A stretch of DNA of 64,000 nt from Guadua angustifolia (Eukaryota; Streptophyta; Magnoliopsida; Poales; Poaceae), in contig CM070515.1 in NCBI GenBank assembly GCA_036346375.1, forward strand, positions 13,724,423 to 13,788,422, read 5' to 3'. Made by a program: the position numbers and the translations under genes. Each line of letters begins with the position of its first letter. The stretch's first letter is position 1. The notes under the pieces are model-generated. The model had not been told where the DNA came from and made no database searches. It worked only from the letters and a program-made list of their open reading frames with translations. This document shows, piece after piece, positions 24,007 to 35,841 of this stretch.

Positions 24007-24008
24007 TA

Positions 24009-26720
24009 GTAATTGTCCTGTACTTTTCTGGTTGAATTTACACCAGGCTGATAATTAAGAGTGGACAAATTAAATGAGGCTATTATAAACCGACATGCCA
24101 CATTTGTTTTTTTCACACCGTATGATCTGATTCCGTTTGTGTCAGAGGGAGATGTGCTGTGCTCGCCGAGGAGCGAGATTGCATTTGTCAGGAGAATGTA
24201 GGGGACTGAACAGAAGCCAAGGACATTAGGCAGAGTAGAAATCGCGTCTCCTGTATATCTACTGCTCACCTGGTACGTACGTACTACCTTGTATTTTTAT
24301 TACTCTCACGCTAGCAGTAACAGATCAAGGGAGTTACTCGTTGTCTACAGAGTGTTACTGCTGTAACGTCGTGCAATGGAAAGAAAGGTCAATGAGGCAT
24401 TATATCTCATTGTTCCCAGGAATCCAAGGTTATACTACTAACTTAACTGCTCTGCAGTTGTGTGTGTGCCGTCCTAGCTACTTACCGTTTGACATCGCCG
24501 CTCTGACATTTATCGCCTCTTTTATTATGATTAGTGGCTCAACCAAAATCCCCTGCAGACAAGCAGTTGATAGTTAATTATTAGCAGCTTAGGACGCTCT
24601 GTTACGGTGACCTGCCGTTTCTATCCCCTCTCCTCTTTTCTCGTGTTCTGCTCACCTACTCTTGATATGGAGCCGGTTGCTCGGGTCCAGTCGGTGCTCT
24701 ACAATTGCCATTCCTTTTCATGCTCCATGTTGGCAAATTCGTTGGTGATGTTGTACTAGGAGAACTACCTTTTCCAACAACAATGGAGTTCTTTAAGGAA
24801 ATCAAGTGATTTCAAGGAGAGAAAATTTTGATGTAAACAGCGTATATGGCTGTCCTTTTTGAGTTTTTGGCGTTGTGAGGTGTTCAGGCGTAACACAAGC
24901 GAACATCCATACCCATCGTCCATACCGACTAGTCCCGATCTACACCATTCAACCAAATTTAGGAGGAAGAATTCAGTGAGCATAGCGGTGCACCTTGGAT
25001 TAGGAATGCCCATGATTGCAGGGCATTGCAGGGAGGAGAGATGATTGCTTTTGTTTCCGCCTCTTCTCTGCCACCCCTTCTCTTCCGCGTCCTCCCGTAC
25101 CACTTTGAATTGATCCCCCTGCACATGCACCTTGTCTCGAGGCCAATTTTTTCCCTAGCCATTGGCTCAATTTTTTTTCGTGGTTGATCTTTATCTAAAC
25201 GAAATTTTAAATATAATCTTCTCATGACTACAGAAGGCACCCACCGTGCTCACATACTGCGGAAGCCACCTATCGTAGTCCCATACCGCAGCAGGTAGAC
25301 ATGTTATTGTCCCATATCACAAGTAATATGTGTCTCCTCCTGATTCTTCTACAGTCTTAAAAAATTGATTTATAATTTCATTAGAATAAAAACCAAACTC
25401 AGAAGAAAAAAAAAGAACAGGAGTTCAGAGAAGCTAAAAGCTCCCTCGTCTCCGCTGGAATATCACCACCTCCTTCTCCTCCTCCCACGGCATAGGAGCA
25501 CAACACACACAACCGTAGCAATGCCATCCATCCAATTCCATGCCACACCCGCTCCAGTACAGTTAATTAACGTGCACTCTGCAGCAGTGCAGAGCACACA
25601 TTATCAAGCCTAAGTACCAAGATACGGGCATACATCCCGTACGCCTGACTACCTCGACCTAGGCCAGATCCCCTGCTCCCCCCTTCTCATAATGGCTTTC
25701 CTAAAATGAGGAGGGCTGAGACCTATTCCTGAGGGGACAAGAGAGGGCAGTAACAGCCCATGTGAAGTGAAAGAGGAAGAAAAAGCTTCAGCTTCAGCTT
25801 CAGCTTCCGCTTCTTTCTCCCCACTCAGGGCCACGGGATCACGGATCTTCAACCACGCAAAGCTCCCTCCTTCCTTCCTTCCTTCACTTCCATGGATATG
25901 AATACATCCATAATTACATATGCCTGTGACAGTGAGAGTGCAGCTGCTACCTATGGAGGCAACAGAAATCTTCATGTGACCATAGCAGGGAGTCTGGGAC
26001 TGGCTGTTCATATGGAGCCTTTACCGGTAGCTCGGTTGTGAGTTGTGGCTGAGCATGTAGTTCACTGAAGAACAGCAGTTTTACAAATCGGGGTTTTTTT
26101 TTTCTGAGCTTGACTGCTAGACAGCAGTGTGTGCTGGCGTCAACAGCAAGTAGACAACCAGAGATTCTTACAGAGAAATGAGGAGGAGAGGGCTGGAGAG
26201 GGAGGTGGGAAAAAAAAAACCTATGCCATGTTGTTCTCATGAATAGAAGATTCTCTGCTGCCTATCTTCTTCTCTCACCAGTGCTGGGACAAAAGAACCA
26301 AAAGTACATCCCAACCCACCCACCAGTAGAATTTTCTTCAGCTAAGTTCTCCATACAAAGTTGTAATACTCCCTCCATGGATCCGTCCATAAGCTCAAAC
26401 AACTCTGCAAATCTGAATTTCGCGAAGCGGACAACGCAATGCACATTTGGATCAACAACCTTAAAAACATTTCAGGATTCAGTTAAATCTGACAATTCTT
26501 TGTGTTCTCTTCATGTGCAGAAGAGTTGGGTACACCTAAGTGCCTGCCATTGGTCACAATGTTCTCCATGTGCTAAAATTTGAGCTGCAATTGACACAAG
26601 AGTCGAGGCTAATGACAGCAAAACAACAGAATTGAGCTCATAATCTTGATAACTGTGAGCTATAATTAATAATTAACAAGATCTGTGGGAATTCTCTTAC
26701 AACTCTTTAAACTTTTTCCC
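24009..26720. other. Intergenic stretch downstream of the kinase-inhibitor gene
   Basis: Frames reach 121 codons, but none has a recognised domain. Simple repeats include CTTCAG units at about 25785-25815 and CTTC units near 25866-25885. No transposon end was recognised. Confidence 0.4.
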
Positions 26721-26727
26721 ATTCATC

Positions 26728-26790
26728 CCTATAAATAACAACCACCCTTTTCAATTCTACAATTTCTCCTTCACACACCCCCCCTAAAAA
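26728..26790 (+). promoter_or_regulatory. Possible core promoter on the plus strand
   Basis: CTATAAATAAC (about 26729-26739) is followed by a CT-rich, A-poor leader-like stretch (TTCTCCTTCACACACCCCCC). Transcription from here would run antisense into the end of the kinase-inhibitor gene. No coding frame follows, so this is only a sequence-level suggestion. Confidence 0.25.
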
Positions 26791-26987
26791 GAGAAAAAGA
26801 GATAAGTAAAAAACACATTATTTGCACGAGAGAGATTGTACCATGGCCGTGGGAACCAATAAACCAAAAAATAGAGGCAACAGAGGAAGAAAAAAGAAAC
26901 ACAAGAACTCCAAGAGTTCACCGATAAATCAACCACGGTACCATGGAGCCCATAAATTGCGGCCAATTGAGCTACAAAGCTGATCTG

Positions 26988-27356
26988 TCACCCCGCGCGG
27001 ATCCGCTTCTTGGGCGGCAGGGACCGGAACACGGCGGAGAGGTCGCGCGGGACGGCGAAGAACAACCGCTGCGCCGATGCCGGCGTCGGTGGAGACGGGG
27101 ACGATGGCGACTTCCGCTTGGCCGGCGTCGTCCACGCCGGCTTCCTCGGCGCCGGCGGGCACTCGGTCGGCGTCCGGAGCTTGCTCTCCTCCGACGTCGG
27201 CGTCGTGGGCTCCGCCTCCTCCTCCGCCGGCGGCGGCAGGGGCTTCGCGTCCGGCGCCGTCGATGGAGAGGCCGACGAAGGCTCAGGCGCAGCCACCGTC
27301 GTCTTGATCGGCTGAAGTGGAGGGAGAACGTCGCGTGCGGCGGCCGGAGAGCTCAT
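26988..27356 (-). CDS. SIAMESE-RELATED-type cyclin-dependent kinase inhibitor
   Basis: The single exon encodes 122 residues starting MSSPAAARDVLPPLQP. Residues 1-50 are rich in proline, alanine and acidic residues. The family core follows at about residues 50-70, TPTSEESKLRTPTECPPAPR with KPA. Near the C-terminus RLFFAVPRDLSAVFRSLPPK with KRIRAG gives a second conserved block and a basic tail that could be a nuclear signal. The order TPTSEE, CPPAPRKP, then FF-VP-DL--VF is diagnostic of plant SIAMESE/SMR proteins. These bind cyclin-CDK complexes in the nucleus, restrain mitosis and promote endoreduplication, often under stress. The frame stays open 77 codons upstream, but this ATG was chosen because the upstream part has no family similarity and would begin close to or before the TATA-like box. 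No intron, as usual for the family. It appears intact. Which SMR subgroup it belongs to cannot be told. Confidence 0.9.
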   Translation of the reverse strand: MSSPAAARDVLPPLQPIKTTVAAPEPSSASPSTAPDAKPLPPPAEEEAEPTTPTSEESKLRTPTECPPAPRKPAWTTPAKRKSPSSPSPPTPASAQRLFFAVPRDLSAVFRSLPPKKRIRAG

Positions 27357-27490
27357 CTGGCGCGGCGAATTTTGGTTTTGCGTGTGGGGATCAAGGGCGA
27401 GTCGTTGAGTGCAAGAGAGGAGAAGAAGCGAGTGGAAATTTAGGTTGGGATGGAGGAGAGAACAAGGCCGAAGCGGTCGCGCCAAGGCTG

Positions 27491-27497
27491 TTAAATA
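27491..27497 (-). promoter_or_regulatory. TATA-like box of the kinase-inhibitor gene
   Basis: On the minus strand TATTTAA lies about 135 bases before the ATG at 27356, leaving room for a leader of about 100 bases. There is no competing motif nearby. Confidence 0.5.
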
Positions 27498-27640
27498 CTC
27501 GTCTAGAGAGAGTCTAGAGAGAGAAGACGGAAGGTAAGCGGCTTCTGTGGGTGGGGTAACTTTAAATTCATTGCCTTGGCTTAGCATGGCTGGCCCTACT
27601 AACAGCCACGAGGAAAATGACGATAATAAAATCGGTACAA

Positions 27641-27925
27641 CACTCTATCCGTTCTAAAATACATGTCATTACATGATGTTGTATTTTCACCGATGACTAT
27701 ATTAACATTCTTCATTAGATAACTTATTATTATTTTTACTAAATACTGCATTAACATCCTTCCTTTCATAACTTATTATTACATGGATGTTATGTCTTAC
27801 TCTAATCCATGGTAGTAAATTATACTAAAAATAGCTAAGGGAGAGGGGTAAAAAAATGGTAAAAAGTTAAGTTACCCCACCCACACAAGCTTGTTTTTGA
27901 GTACATACTATTCTAGAATTTAAAT
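27641..27925. mobile_element. Stowaway-type repeat (ATACATGTCATT family), worn copy
   Basis: It starts CTCTATCCGTTCTAAAATAC followed by ATGTCATT, and ends around GAGTACATACTATTCTAGAA. The interior phrases CTAAATACTGCATTAACATC and AGGGGTAAAAAAATGGTAAA match the interrupted element at 23171-23722 in part. Terminal repeats are degraded and the limits approximate. Confidence 0.5.
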
Positions 27926-28017
27926 TTCAGAAATGAAGAGGTTGTTGACTGGTTTTGAGTTGCCCTAAGTAGGGATAGATCAAAAATTAATGTTTCGAGG
28001 TCGATGACTTCTTGTAA

Positions 28018-28270
28018 GGCTATTCCCAGTGCATTGTAACATACCCATTTAATGTATGCCACATAAGCATTTTTGATGATGTGGCAAGAGAGTTAAGAGG
28101 GGAGAGAAGAAAGTTGTATCTTGAGGAAGATACCATTTGAACACGAAATCATAGATATTGAAACTTGAATCATCTAAGTGACCCACAATTCATACTCTCA
28201 TACACATCTAGCATTTAATTATCTTGTGGGGACTAAGAAACAATCCATAATATCATGCATTGAGATAGTT
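28018..28270. mobile_element. Tourist-like MITE (GGCTATTCCCAGTGCA family)
   Basis: The left end GGCTATTCCCAGTGCATTG is preceded by TAA. The right end GCATTGAGATAGTT is an imperfect complement. The internal phrases GATGATGTGGCAAGAGAGTT and GAAACAATCCATAATATCAT agree with MITEs of this type. Right-end decay hides the second duplication. Confidence 0.6.
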
Positions 28271-28279
28271 GTATGTTTG

Positions 28280-31200
28280 TAGGGTCGAGGATGCGCCTAG
28301 AGGGGGGTAAATAGGCGTTTTATAAAATTCGATCGCTCACTAAAATCGATCGCTCTAATACACCCCTAAGACAAAACCTAATCAAAGATATATGCGGAAG
28401 CGATAAATAGGTTTTGACAATTAAAGCCTAAATCAACTAGGCTCACTATGTGCACTAACTAAATTATGTCTCTAAACTAGAATTGCTAATTTGATCAATC
28501 AATTAACACTAAGCAATTCTATTACAATCAAGCAATTGAACAATATACTAGAAATGTAAATACTTGAAAGTAAAAGAGACAACCGATATTTTTCCGTGGT
28601 GTTAGGAGACTTTGGGTCTCCCTAGTCCACGTTGAGGCAAGCCCAACCACTTGGATGGCTCCGCTCAAGCACCGCCTCTTTCCACTAGTCGTGGTTTTTC
28701 ACGCTTGCGCGTAGGCTCAACCCGAACCTTCACAAACTTGCCGGGGCTTCTCACACCTCGAGAGCTCCCGCGCACGACGCCTACGCCGTCTAGGAGTCGG
28801 CAACCTCCAAGAGTAACAAGCCGCTCCTTCACTTGAACTTCACCAAGCACAACGAATGCGCTCCCGGTGATCACCAAGTGCAACACATGCACAAGGACTC
28901 CCTCAAGTGCAACACATGCACAAGAGGCTCTCAAACCACTCCCTAATTGCAACACATGCAATTAGTCTCACTCTTAAGCTCAAGAGGCAAATGGAGAAGG
29001 GCAACACATGCACACAACTCCCACACACGACCAACCTTTGCCCAAGCCCCCAAGGGTGTATTTATAGCCCCACCAAGAAAACTAGCCGTTGGGGCAAGAT
29101 TCGAAAATCGTGAAAACACGGTACTCTTGCCCTCTAAGGGCGGTGGTACCGTGCCGCAGCTCAACGAGTCAACAACGGCTACATCTGCGGATTACTCTAC
29201 AGCCTCGAGGGCGGTGAGTACCGACTTCTGACTACCTGCCCGGTGAAGCAGTAGTCTTGGCCACCACCACCACCAAAACTGCACTCTGTTAAAAAGCTCT
29301 GGTGACAATTTCCGAGTAGTATCCGCACTTGCGGTACTACAGCCCTCAACTTCCAGGTAGTCAAGCCACTCTGGAGAATTCGATTTAACTCGAAAATCAA
29401 TTCTCCAAAAATCAACTTCATTCTTTGAGCCACAAAGATGATCAACACATGATCATACACGTGCAAAACACATTTGCACCAACTTAGCCCATGCTCAAGG
29501 AATTTCAACCAAATTGCAAAAACACATTTTGCAACCAACTCAAAACTATTTGCAAAAGCGTATTAAGCAAATCAAACTCGAGTCTATGAGATTAATTCCC
29601 TAGCCATGTGAAGGTCAACACGAGACCAGTCAACTTGCCAACACCGTTGCAGGCCCTACTCACATGCTCTCGGAATTCGGACTCATAAATCTCGGTTTAT
29701 TCGCTGTGAACTTGCAAATAACACAATAAACATTTTTCATGCTTGAGCACTACTCTTTGCAACACATGCAAAAGTCTAGCTCAAGCAACATCAAATCAAG
29801 ATGCATGAACTCTCTAATTACAACACATGCAATTCTCTAGTTCCATGCAACACCAAAACCAAACTTCAACTAAAACCAAATCACACGTATGAGCTCTTTA
29901 CTACTTAACACATGCAAGCCTCTAGCTCCATACAAACACACAAATCGAATCATGCTTGAGCTCTCTCCTTTTGCAACACATGCAAAACTTAGCTCCAAGC
30001 AACACCAAGGTTTTATAAAGATGTTTTATGAAACCAAAGCATGAAGCTTCAACTAATGCAACACATGCAAAAGTGAACTTCACGCAAAAGCCAACGCATT
30101 AGCTTATCCTATTTGCAACACATGCAAATCAAAGCATAATGCGAAAACCAAATGCATACGCTCTTCCTCTTTGCAACACACGCAAATCAGAGCATAAACC
30201 AACAACTACCAAGCATAAGCTTAACCCATTCGCAACACATGCTAAATGGTTAACTCTTATGCGAACACCAAATCCAAATGGTTTGAGCTTGAGTGAACGC
30301 GGAATGAGATCATAAACACATGATGAAGCTCAAGCTAGGAGACAACCCCTCTTAATAGCACGGCGATAAAAACCTTAGACTCAAAGACTACAAAGTCCTT
30401 AGCCTATCTAATTATACCTTCACGCCGCGCGCAAGCAATCCCCTTTGGGGTCTTTATGATCATCACTTTGATACTCCCCCGGGATCATCACTCGACTCCT
30501 CTTCTTTATCATCTCATCCATCTTTGGACCTAACTCAATCACAACTCATACAAATAGTTAGTCCGAGATGCATGGTTGTCTCAATTATCTCTTGCACTCC
30601 ATTAACATATAATGGATGCCTTTAGATCAATTGAGCACAACCTAAATCAATTTGAATGATTAAATATGTCTTAAGTACAATAATGCAACTCATGCTTTAT
30701 TATACTTAAGAGCTATTCATTTGTCCTTAATAAACCAAGGAACACCATTAACACATGATGAAATGTTCTTTAATGATTAACAAGACAAATGAACTCAATT
30801 TAAATTAGTATTTAAATTGATATGAGTATATACTAACTACACAAGTTTTCATATACTCATGTTGATGAGAGGTAATGATCCATTATGTGTAAACTATATG
30901 GAAATGATCATTACACTAAGTCATCGACTATAGAATAAACCCCACATGTATATGTGCATAAGTATGATTGACTTGGATATAATATGCACATATTTAATTT
31001 GATTGCATTGGAGCATATCCTATAATTCCACGAGTATACTTATAACTAGGCAATTCAAATATATACTCAAGGATATAGTTTCTTTGTCTTGATCCTTATA
31101 TGTGTCAATAACGAATCGATCAATACAAAGAGACTTTCAAGTTAAACTACAAACTCCCCCTGAGTATATGCATCCATGTAATATATGGATCGAGAAACAT

Positions 31201-31560
31201 GATGCACATTTTGTGGTTAATGTAATGGGGACATTCATACTTTAACTTGACTCCAAAGTATGCAACTAATACTAAGATAAATACGCATACATACCTTGGT
31301 TTTCCATTTTTCAGTGCGATGAGACTAATCAAGGATATTCTAAATAAATGAGTTAGTCTCGATATAAGATTTGTCATTAATAACAAAAGCACATTAGGAT
31401 AATCACAATATTAGATTTGTCATTAACACCAAAACCATAACTAATGAAGGTTGAACATACAATGTTCTATAATATCATATGACATGGTAGCTTTGGATAT
31501 TGTGACAAGATACAATGCACTGTGAATAGCCTAAGTGTTTATAGCCATAGGTTCTTATTA
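28280..31560 (-). mobile_element. LTR-retrotransposon non-coding region, probably Copia/Sirevirus-like
   Basis: No gene is present over 3.3 kb. On the minus strand two purine tracts, CTCAGGGGGAGTTT (about 31150-31163) and CCCGGGGGAG (30474-30483), precede the repeat array at 28881-30242. The segment ends with TTTACCCCCCTCTAGGCGC near 28310, a phrase I associate with LTR ends of Sirevirus-type Copia elements. Several polypurine tracts in a long non-coding 3' part also fit that group. No gag or pol motif is present, so the class is an inference. Small frames such as 28651-28836 and 31147-31392 have no recognised product. Confidence 0.45.
28881..30242. repeat. Dispersed palindromic repeat with core CAACACATGC (12 copies)
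   Basis: The core CAACACATGC, with one-base variants, begins at 28881, 28910, 28950, 29002, 29760, 29821, 29906, 29974, 30059, 30116, 30174 and 30233. In the second half the spacing is 57-85 bases. Each core sits in a short dyad with a 5-base loop: GTGCA/TGCAC, CTAATTGCA/TGCAATTAG, TTTGCA/TGCAAA or ATTTGCA/TGCAAAT. The arms differ between copies, yet pairing is largely kept. Words such as GAGCTC and AAGCATAA recur between cores, so part of the region is a worn tandem array. Confidence 0.8.
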
Positions 31561-32216
31561 GTCTCCGTACTATGGTCTAAATTTAGACGTCCGACCTCTC
31601 CTATAAGGACACGTGGGTTAGTTTTTATTTGTGATGGACAAAACCAAGAATTTGGTATTCCCAGATAGATAGGATTTTGTTCTCATGTAGGCATGAACAT
31701 TGTAAACCCTCATGTGTGTGGGCATGAACATTGCAAGATTGATGTACACAGATTACAGATATTATTGGCGGTGCTAGCTCGTGGTGAACCCTATGATTTT
31801 CTTGTGTGTATGTGAGAGAACATGCTAGGAGCAATACAAGCAGCGGCGGACCCATGAGGATGCGTGAGAGGGCTAGCACACCGACTTTGCCTCGTCTTAC
31901 CACCAAAACCCCATAGGATGGTCACCACTTTTTTGTTGCTATGCGGTGGTGGAGCACTAGCTGCCCGTGGGTAGAGCCATAGATGAGAGGAGGCAGGGCG
32001 CGTTGGCACCGAGCAAGAAGTAGAGCCATCGAGCTAGAGATGGGGTGGTTGAAGAAAAGAAGGGACTAGTCCACGGGCTAGGTGTGGTCGCACCGGACCA
32101 GCTCACAAGACAACTAGACATAGTTTAATTTGAACCCAACTCAATCAATCCTCAGTCTTCAATCCCGATTCCCCAATCCTCAAATCCCTAATCAAGCGAG
32201 AGGACGACTCATTGGC
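31561..32216. other. Intergenic, nothing recognised
   Basis: Minus-strand frames of up to 93 codons overlap in two phases and show no known domain. GGCATGAACATTG occurs twice, 40 bases apart, near 31690 and 31730. Confidence 0.35.
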
Positions 32217-32570
32217 CGTCAGGTGAAGGAGGGGCGCCGCCGTGCCAGGCTCATCGCACCGCATGAAGGAGCCGTGTCGAGACTCAAGGCATCGCGTGGC
32301 TGCCAGGTGAAGGAGGGCCACTGCGCCGACCACTGGGTGAAGGAGGATCGCCCGCTCGGAGGTTGAAGGAGGACCAGTCGCTGTGTGAAGGATGACAACA
32401 CTGGGCGTCAGGTGAAGGAGGGGCGCCATGCCCCGAGGGTGAAGGAAGACTAGCCACTAGGCACCCAGGTGAAGGAGGACCGGCCGCCAAGCGTCGGGTG
32501 AAGGGCGATCGTGCCAGGCATCGGATGAAGGAGGACTGCCGCCCGACAGCTAGGTGAAGTAGGGGGCGAG
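32217..32570. repeat. GC-rich minisatellite with GGTGAAGGAGG
   Basis: About eleven units of 27-30 bases (the first spacing is longer) start with GGTGAAGGAGGA or close variants, near 32220, 32306, 32335, 32362, 32383, 32410, 32437, 32467, 32497, 32523 and 32552. Each continues with a GC-rich CGCCGNNAGGCGTC-like tail. Frames through it (for example 32130-32366) are repeat translations. Confidence 0.75.
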
Positions 32571-34180
32571 GCTAGGAGGAGAGGCTGAGGAGGAGATGAG
32601 GAGTCCAGAGAGATCGAGGAGGGACTCTTTCGGCCGGATTGGAGAGCGCTAGAATCCAGAAAGGATAGGATAAGAGCCATTTTTTAAAATTTAATTATTT
32701 ATTGATTAGTAAATATTAATGCATATTGTCACAGTATATGCAAGTTATGCTGTTCTATTTGTGTTTAGATTGCTATTTCTACTTCCAACAAATTTCATAT
32801 TAAAGAAATATAAGTTAGATAGGCAATGACATCCCTGCAGAAACACAATTTTTTTGAGGATGTAGAAATGCAATTTTACATGTATATTTTATGGATTTTT
32901 ATTTGTCGTATCAATAAATGAAGACACTCCAAACATATTCTTGCCTTTAGGCTATGCAAATTTGTAAATGCAATGGTACTTTTCATAAATATACGTCAAT
33001 CCAATGCAAAAGTCATTCCGCCATGCCTAGCACCCCCTTTATTTTTCTCCTGCGTACGCTACTGTATGCAAGCAAGTAGGGAAGACATAATGTACAAAAG
33101 GGAAACAAGTGGAAAGTAGTAGCTTGGAAGCATCATAAAGTAGTGAAGTGATACACTTTTCTAGCCTCCTCTTCCCCCTCCCCCCTCTCTCTATTTAATT
33201 GGCTTCCTTCCAAACGGATTTGCAAACCTAGCTCCCTCCACCAACACGGAAGGCGTCGTAGCTGGCGAGCAAGGGAGCAGACGGCTGCCGCCTCTCTAGA
33301 GCTCGGGATCGAAGGTGCCACAGAAGGAGAGCGCATGAGGCGCTTCCACAGTAGGGGAGTATGGTAGGTGCCTTCCACGATAGAGAGAAGGCTATATTTA
33401 TAATTCCATTCAAAAAGAGCCAATTTTACAAAAGGAAAAAAAATAAGTAGGACTTAAAAGTGATCAATACTGCAGCGGTAGCATGGATTCATCAACAGCT
33501 TACAAATAGCGGTAGTTGGTTGCAGTCTAGCAGAAGTGACCAGTGAAGTGAGCCATTTGATTGTGTAGAGTAGGGTGGCAAGGGAATAAAGCAAAGCGTA
33601 GAGAAAACCACACGGAATGTAAGAAAGAGGCCTAGTATCCACCTATCTATCAAACAACACCATCGATCTGGGCTTATCTTCTGCTGCTACGATCGAACCG
33701 AACCTTAGCCGCATCTCTGCAGCAGCAGCAGCTTTGCTTAACTTTTGGGCATGAGGTGATATTGCATCCGTGCAGGTGGGGCCCCTGTGGTCTATTAGAC
33801 AAATCAGGTCCTTTTTTTTTCCTTGTGGGGAAAATTTGGTGGCTTAATTTGTGCACCCAGCATTAGCACGATAAAGGTCTATAGCTGGATTGAGTGCTAC
33901 GGCCTCTCTTGTTTTTCAATATTTGTGGGCTACAATAGATGGATTGATCGGGAGTAGAATTTGCGTAGACGTAAACGCTTCTCCGAGTAAAGACAGACGT
34001 ACGGATGATGTGGCACCAACAAATCCACTGTGGTAGTGGTGTGTACTAGTACTTGACATATTGACTCCCTGACGCTGAGCTGTCGATTTAACACTGTTTT
34101 TGTGACAACTCCATTTAGCGGTAGGCTTACAAAAACAGCGCCATTGGATTACAAGGGTTTTTCAGCTAACTAATGTAGCT
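32571..34180. other. Intergenic, nothing recognised
   Basis: No frame above 96 codons and no recognised domain. A GCA run near 33720 is the only simple repeat. Confidence 0.35.
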
Positions 34181-34190
34181 TGCAGTGAAG

Positions 34191-34556
34191 GAACTTTTTA
34201 ATAATACATTTTTTCAAAATTTCAAAAATATACCAATAATCATAAAAATTTTACATAAATAAACCTTGTTGCTGGGATTGGTTTGGCGACAGGAGGCTGC
34301 CGGGTATGATCCACCCGATCATGAGGTGAGTGTTATCAAGTTCAACTTGTTCATCGCATTCATCAAATTTCTTCTTGCTCCAACACTATGCGAAAGGCCT
34401 AATCATCAACCATTAATGGAAACATATCATCAAGTTGACATGTTAAAAAATCGAAAAACCAAATTAGCGACGATGCGGGTATATTTATGTAAAAAAAAAT
34501 TCTGTGGTATATTTTTGAAATTTTTAAAAAAATGTATTATTAAAAAAAAATAATTC
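34191..34556. mobile_element. Mutator-like MITE with long terminal repeats
   Basis: TGCAGTGAAG flanks both sides (34181-34190, 34557-34566), fitting the 9-10 base duplication of Mutator-like elements. Inverted repeats of about 75 bases start GAACTTTTTAATAATACATT and, complemented from the right, GAATTATTTTTTTTTAATAA. Both arms then share TTTCAAAAATATACCA and TACATAAATA. The 200-base interior (34265-34465) is less AT-rich and could be captured sequence, but I recognise no gene in it. Confidence 0.85.
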
Positions 34557-34566
34557 TGCAGTGAAG

Positions 34567-35841
34567 CTCATGCCCCTCTCTCTCTCTCTATCTCTCTCCG
34601 AAGAAAACGGCAAGGGATCCGTTTGGAGGAAGAAAATATGCCCTTCAATTATGGAGGAATTACAAGGAATGCCATTGGCTTGGATGAGAAGGTGAGGGGA
34701 AAGGAAGGCAGTAGGGCCAGATCTCATCCTTCGACCCGGCCCACTGCAAGGTCGGAGTTGGTTGGCAACAACAAGGGCTGATGATGCCACGTGGGGTCTG
34801 TTGGCTACCAAGGCGGTTTATTTGGCCTTTCTAATACCCTGTTTAATCACTTTTACTTTTTCTTCAGGAGGTACAAGACGAACGCATACAATTCACATAC
34901 GCCTTTGCTTTGGATACCCTTTTGCATTGGTTCATCACCGATTTACATTTATGACTTACGAATTATGGTTATAAAAAAGGGGCCATGCATATTTCTCTGC
35001 CTAGAATTTATAGCTTATCAGTTATCACAACCTAGCTAGTGCTTGCTCTAGATTAAAACTGCCAACAAAAAATAGCCACAAGAATTAAGTGAAATCTCAG
35101 ACCATGCAAAGTCAGGTGCATTATATATTGTGTGCATATATACATGGCCTGGTGCTTCAAATATCGCAAGGCTTTAAATTTTCCCGCTCATAAGTAGCTG
35201 CCTTTGTTTATATTTCATTGCTATATATGCATTCGATTTAAATATACACCCATATGCTGAATTTTTATAGGAATGCATTTGCTTATTGTTTGTACTTATT
35301 ACTTGCAATGATATGTCTGGTTTGTTGCAATGCTAGCTGACAGCATGCAACATGATGACTTAATACGTATGGATCTCCACTCTGTGAACATGCTTAATCA
35401 ATTTAGCATCCAAGATGGGATTAATCAGAAAGTTTAGTGTATATATATAGTTTATGAGTTGATCAATGTTGATCAGAACGAAAATGACAAAGGTGGCGGG
35501 AAAATCGCATTCTCATGGATATCATGTGGGCCATGTGCATACGTGATAATCATGGCCATCGGTTGCCTGTGCAGCATTTGTCTTTGCATTCAAGGATCCA
35601 ATGTTTACGGCACGTCGACTTTAATAAAACCCAAATGGATTAATTAGGTGAAACAAAAGCTTAATAATTTATACTTTTAAAAAGCAATCATATGTGGGTT
35701 AATTAATATTAATCGGTGACTGCACACCTGATCGATGTGTGCGCATACGCATGCATTGTACATGGAGTGTTTTTTTTGAACGAACTGTGTTGCAGTGATA
35801 TATTAACTTACTGATCGATGTACGCTACTCATGTGGACGGA
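34567..35841. other. AT-rich intergenic, nothing recognised
   Basis: There is a CT dinucleotide-like run near 34575-34600. No coding frame with a recognisable domain was found. Confidence 0.35.

Noticed and set aside
26943..27443. Plus-strand frame of 166 codons, arginine-rich
   Set aside because: It is the complement of the GC-rich kinase-inhibitor gene; the minus frame has the family motifs, this one has only compositional arginine runs.
27357..27587. Upstream 77-codon extension of the kinase inhibitor
   Set aside because: No similarity to the family there, and it would begin upstream of the TATA-like box at 27491-27497.
28881..30242. Regularly spaced direct repeats resembling a CRISPR array
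   Set aside because: The repeats are only about 10 bases, spacing is irregular, parts of the spacers are related to each other, and the window is plant nuclear DNA with no cas genes.
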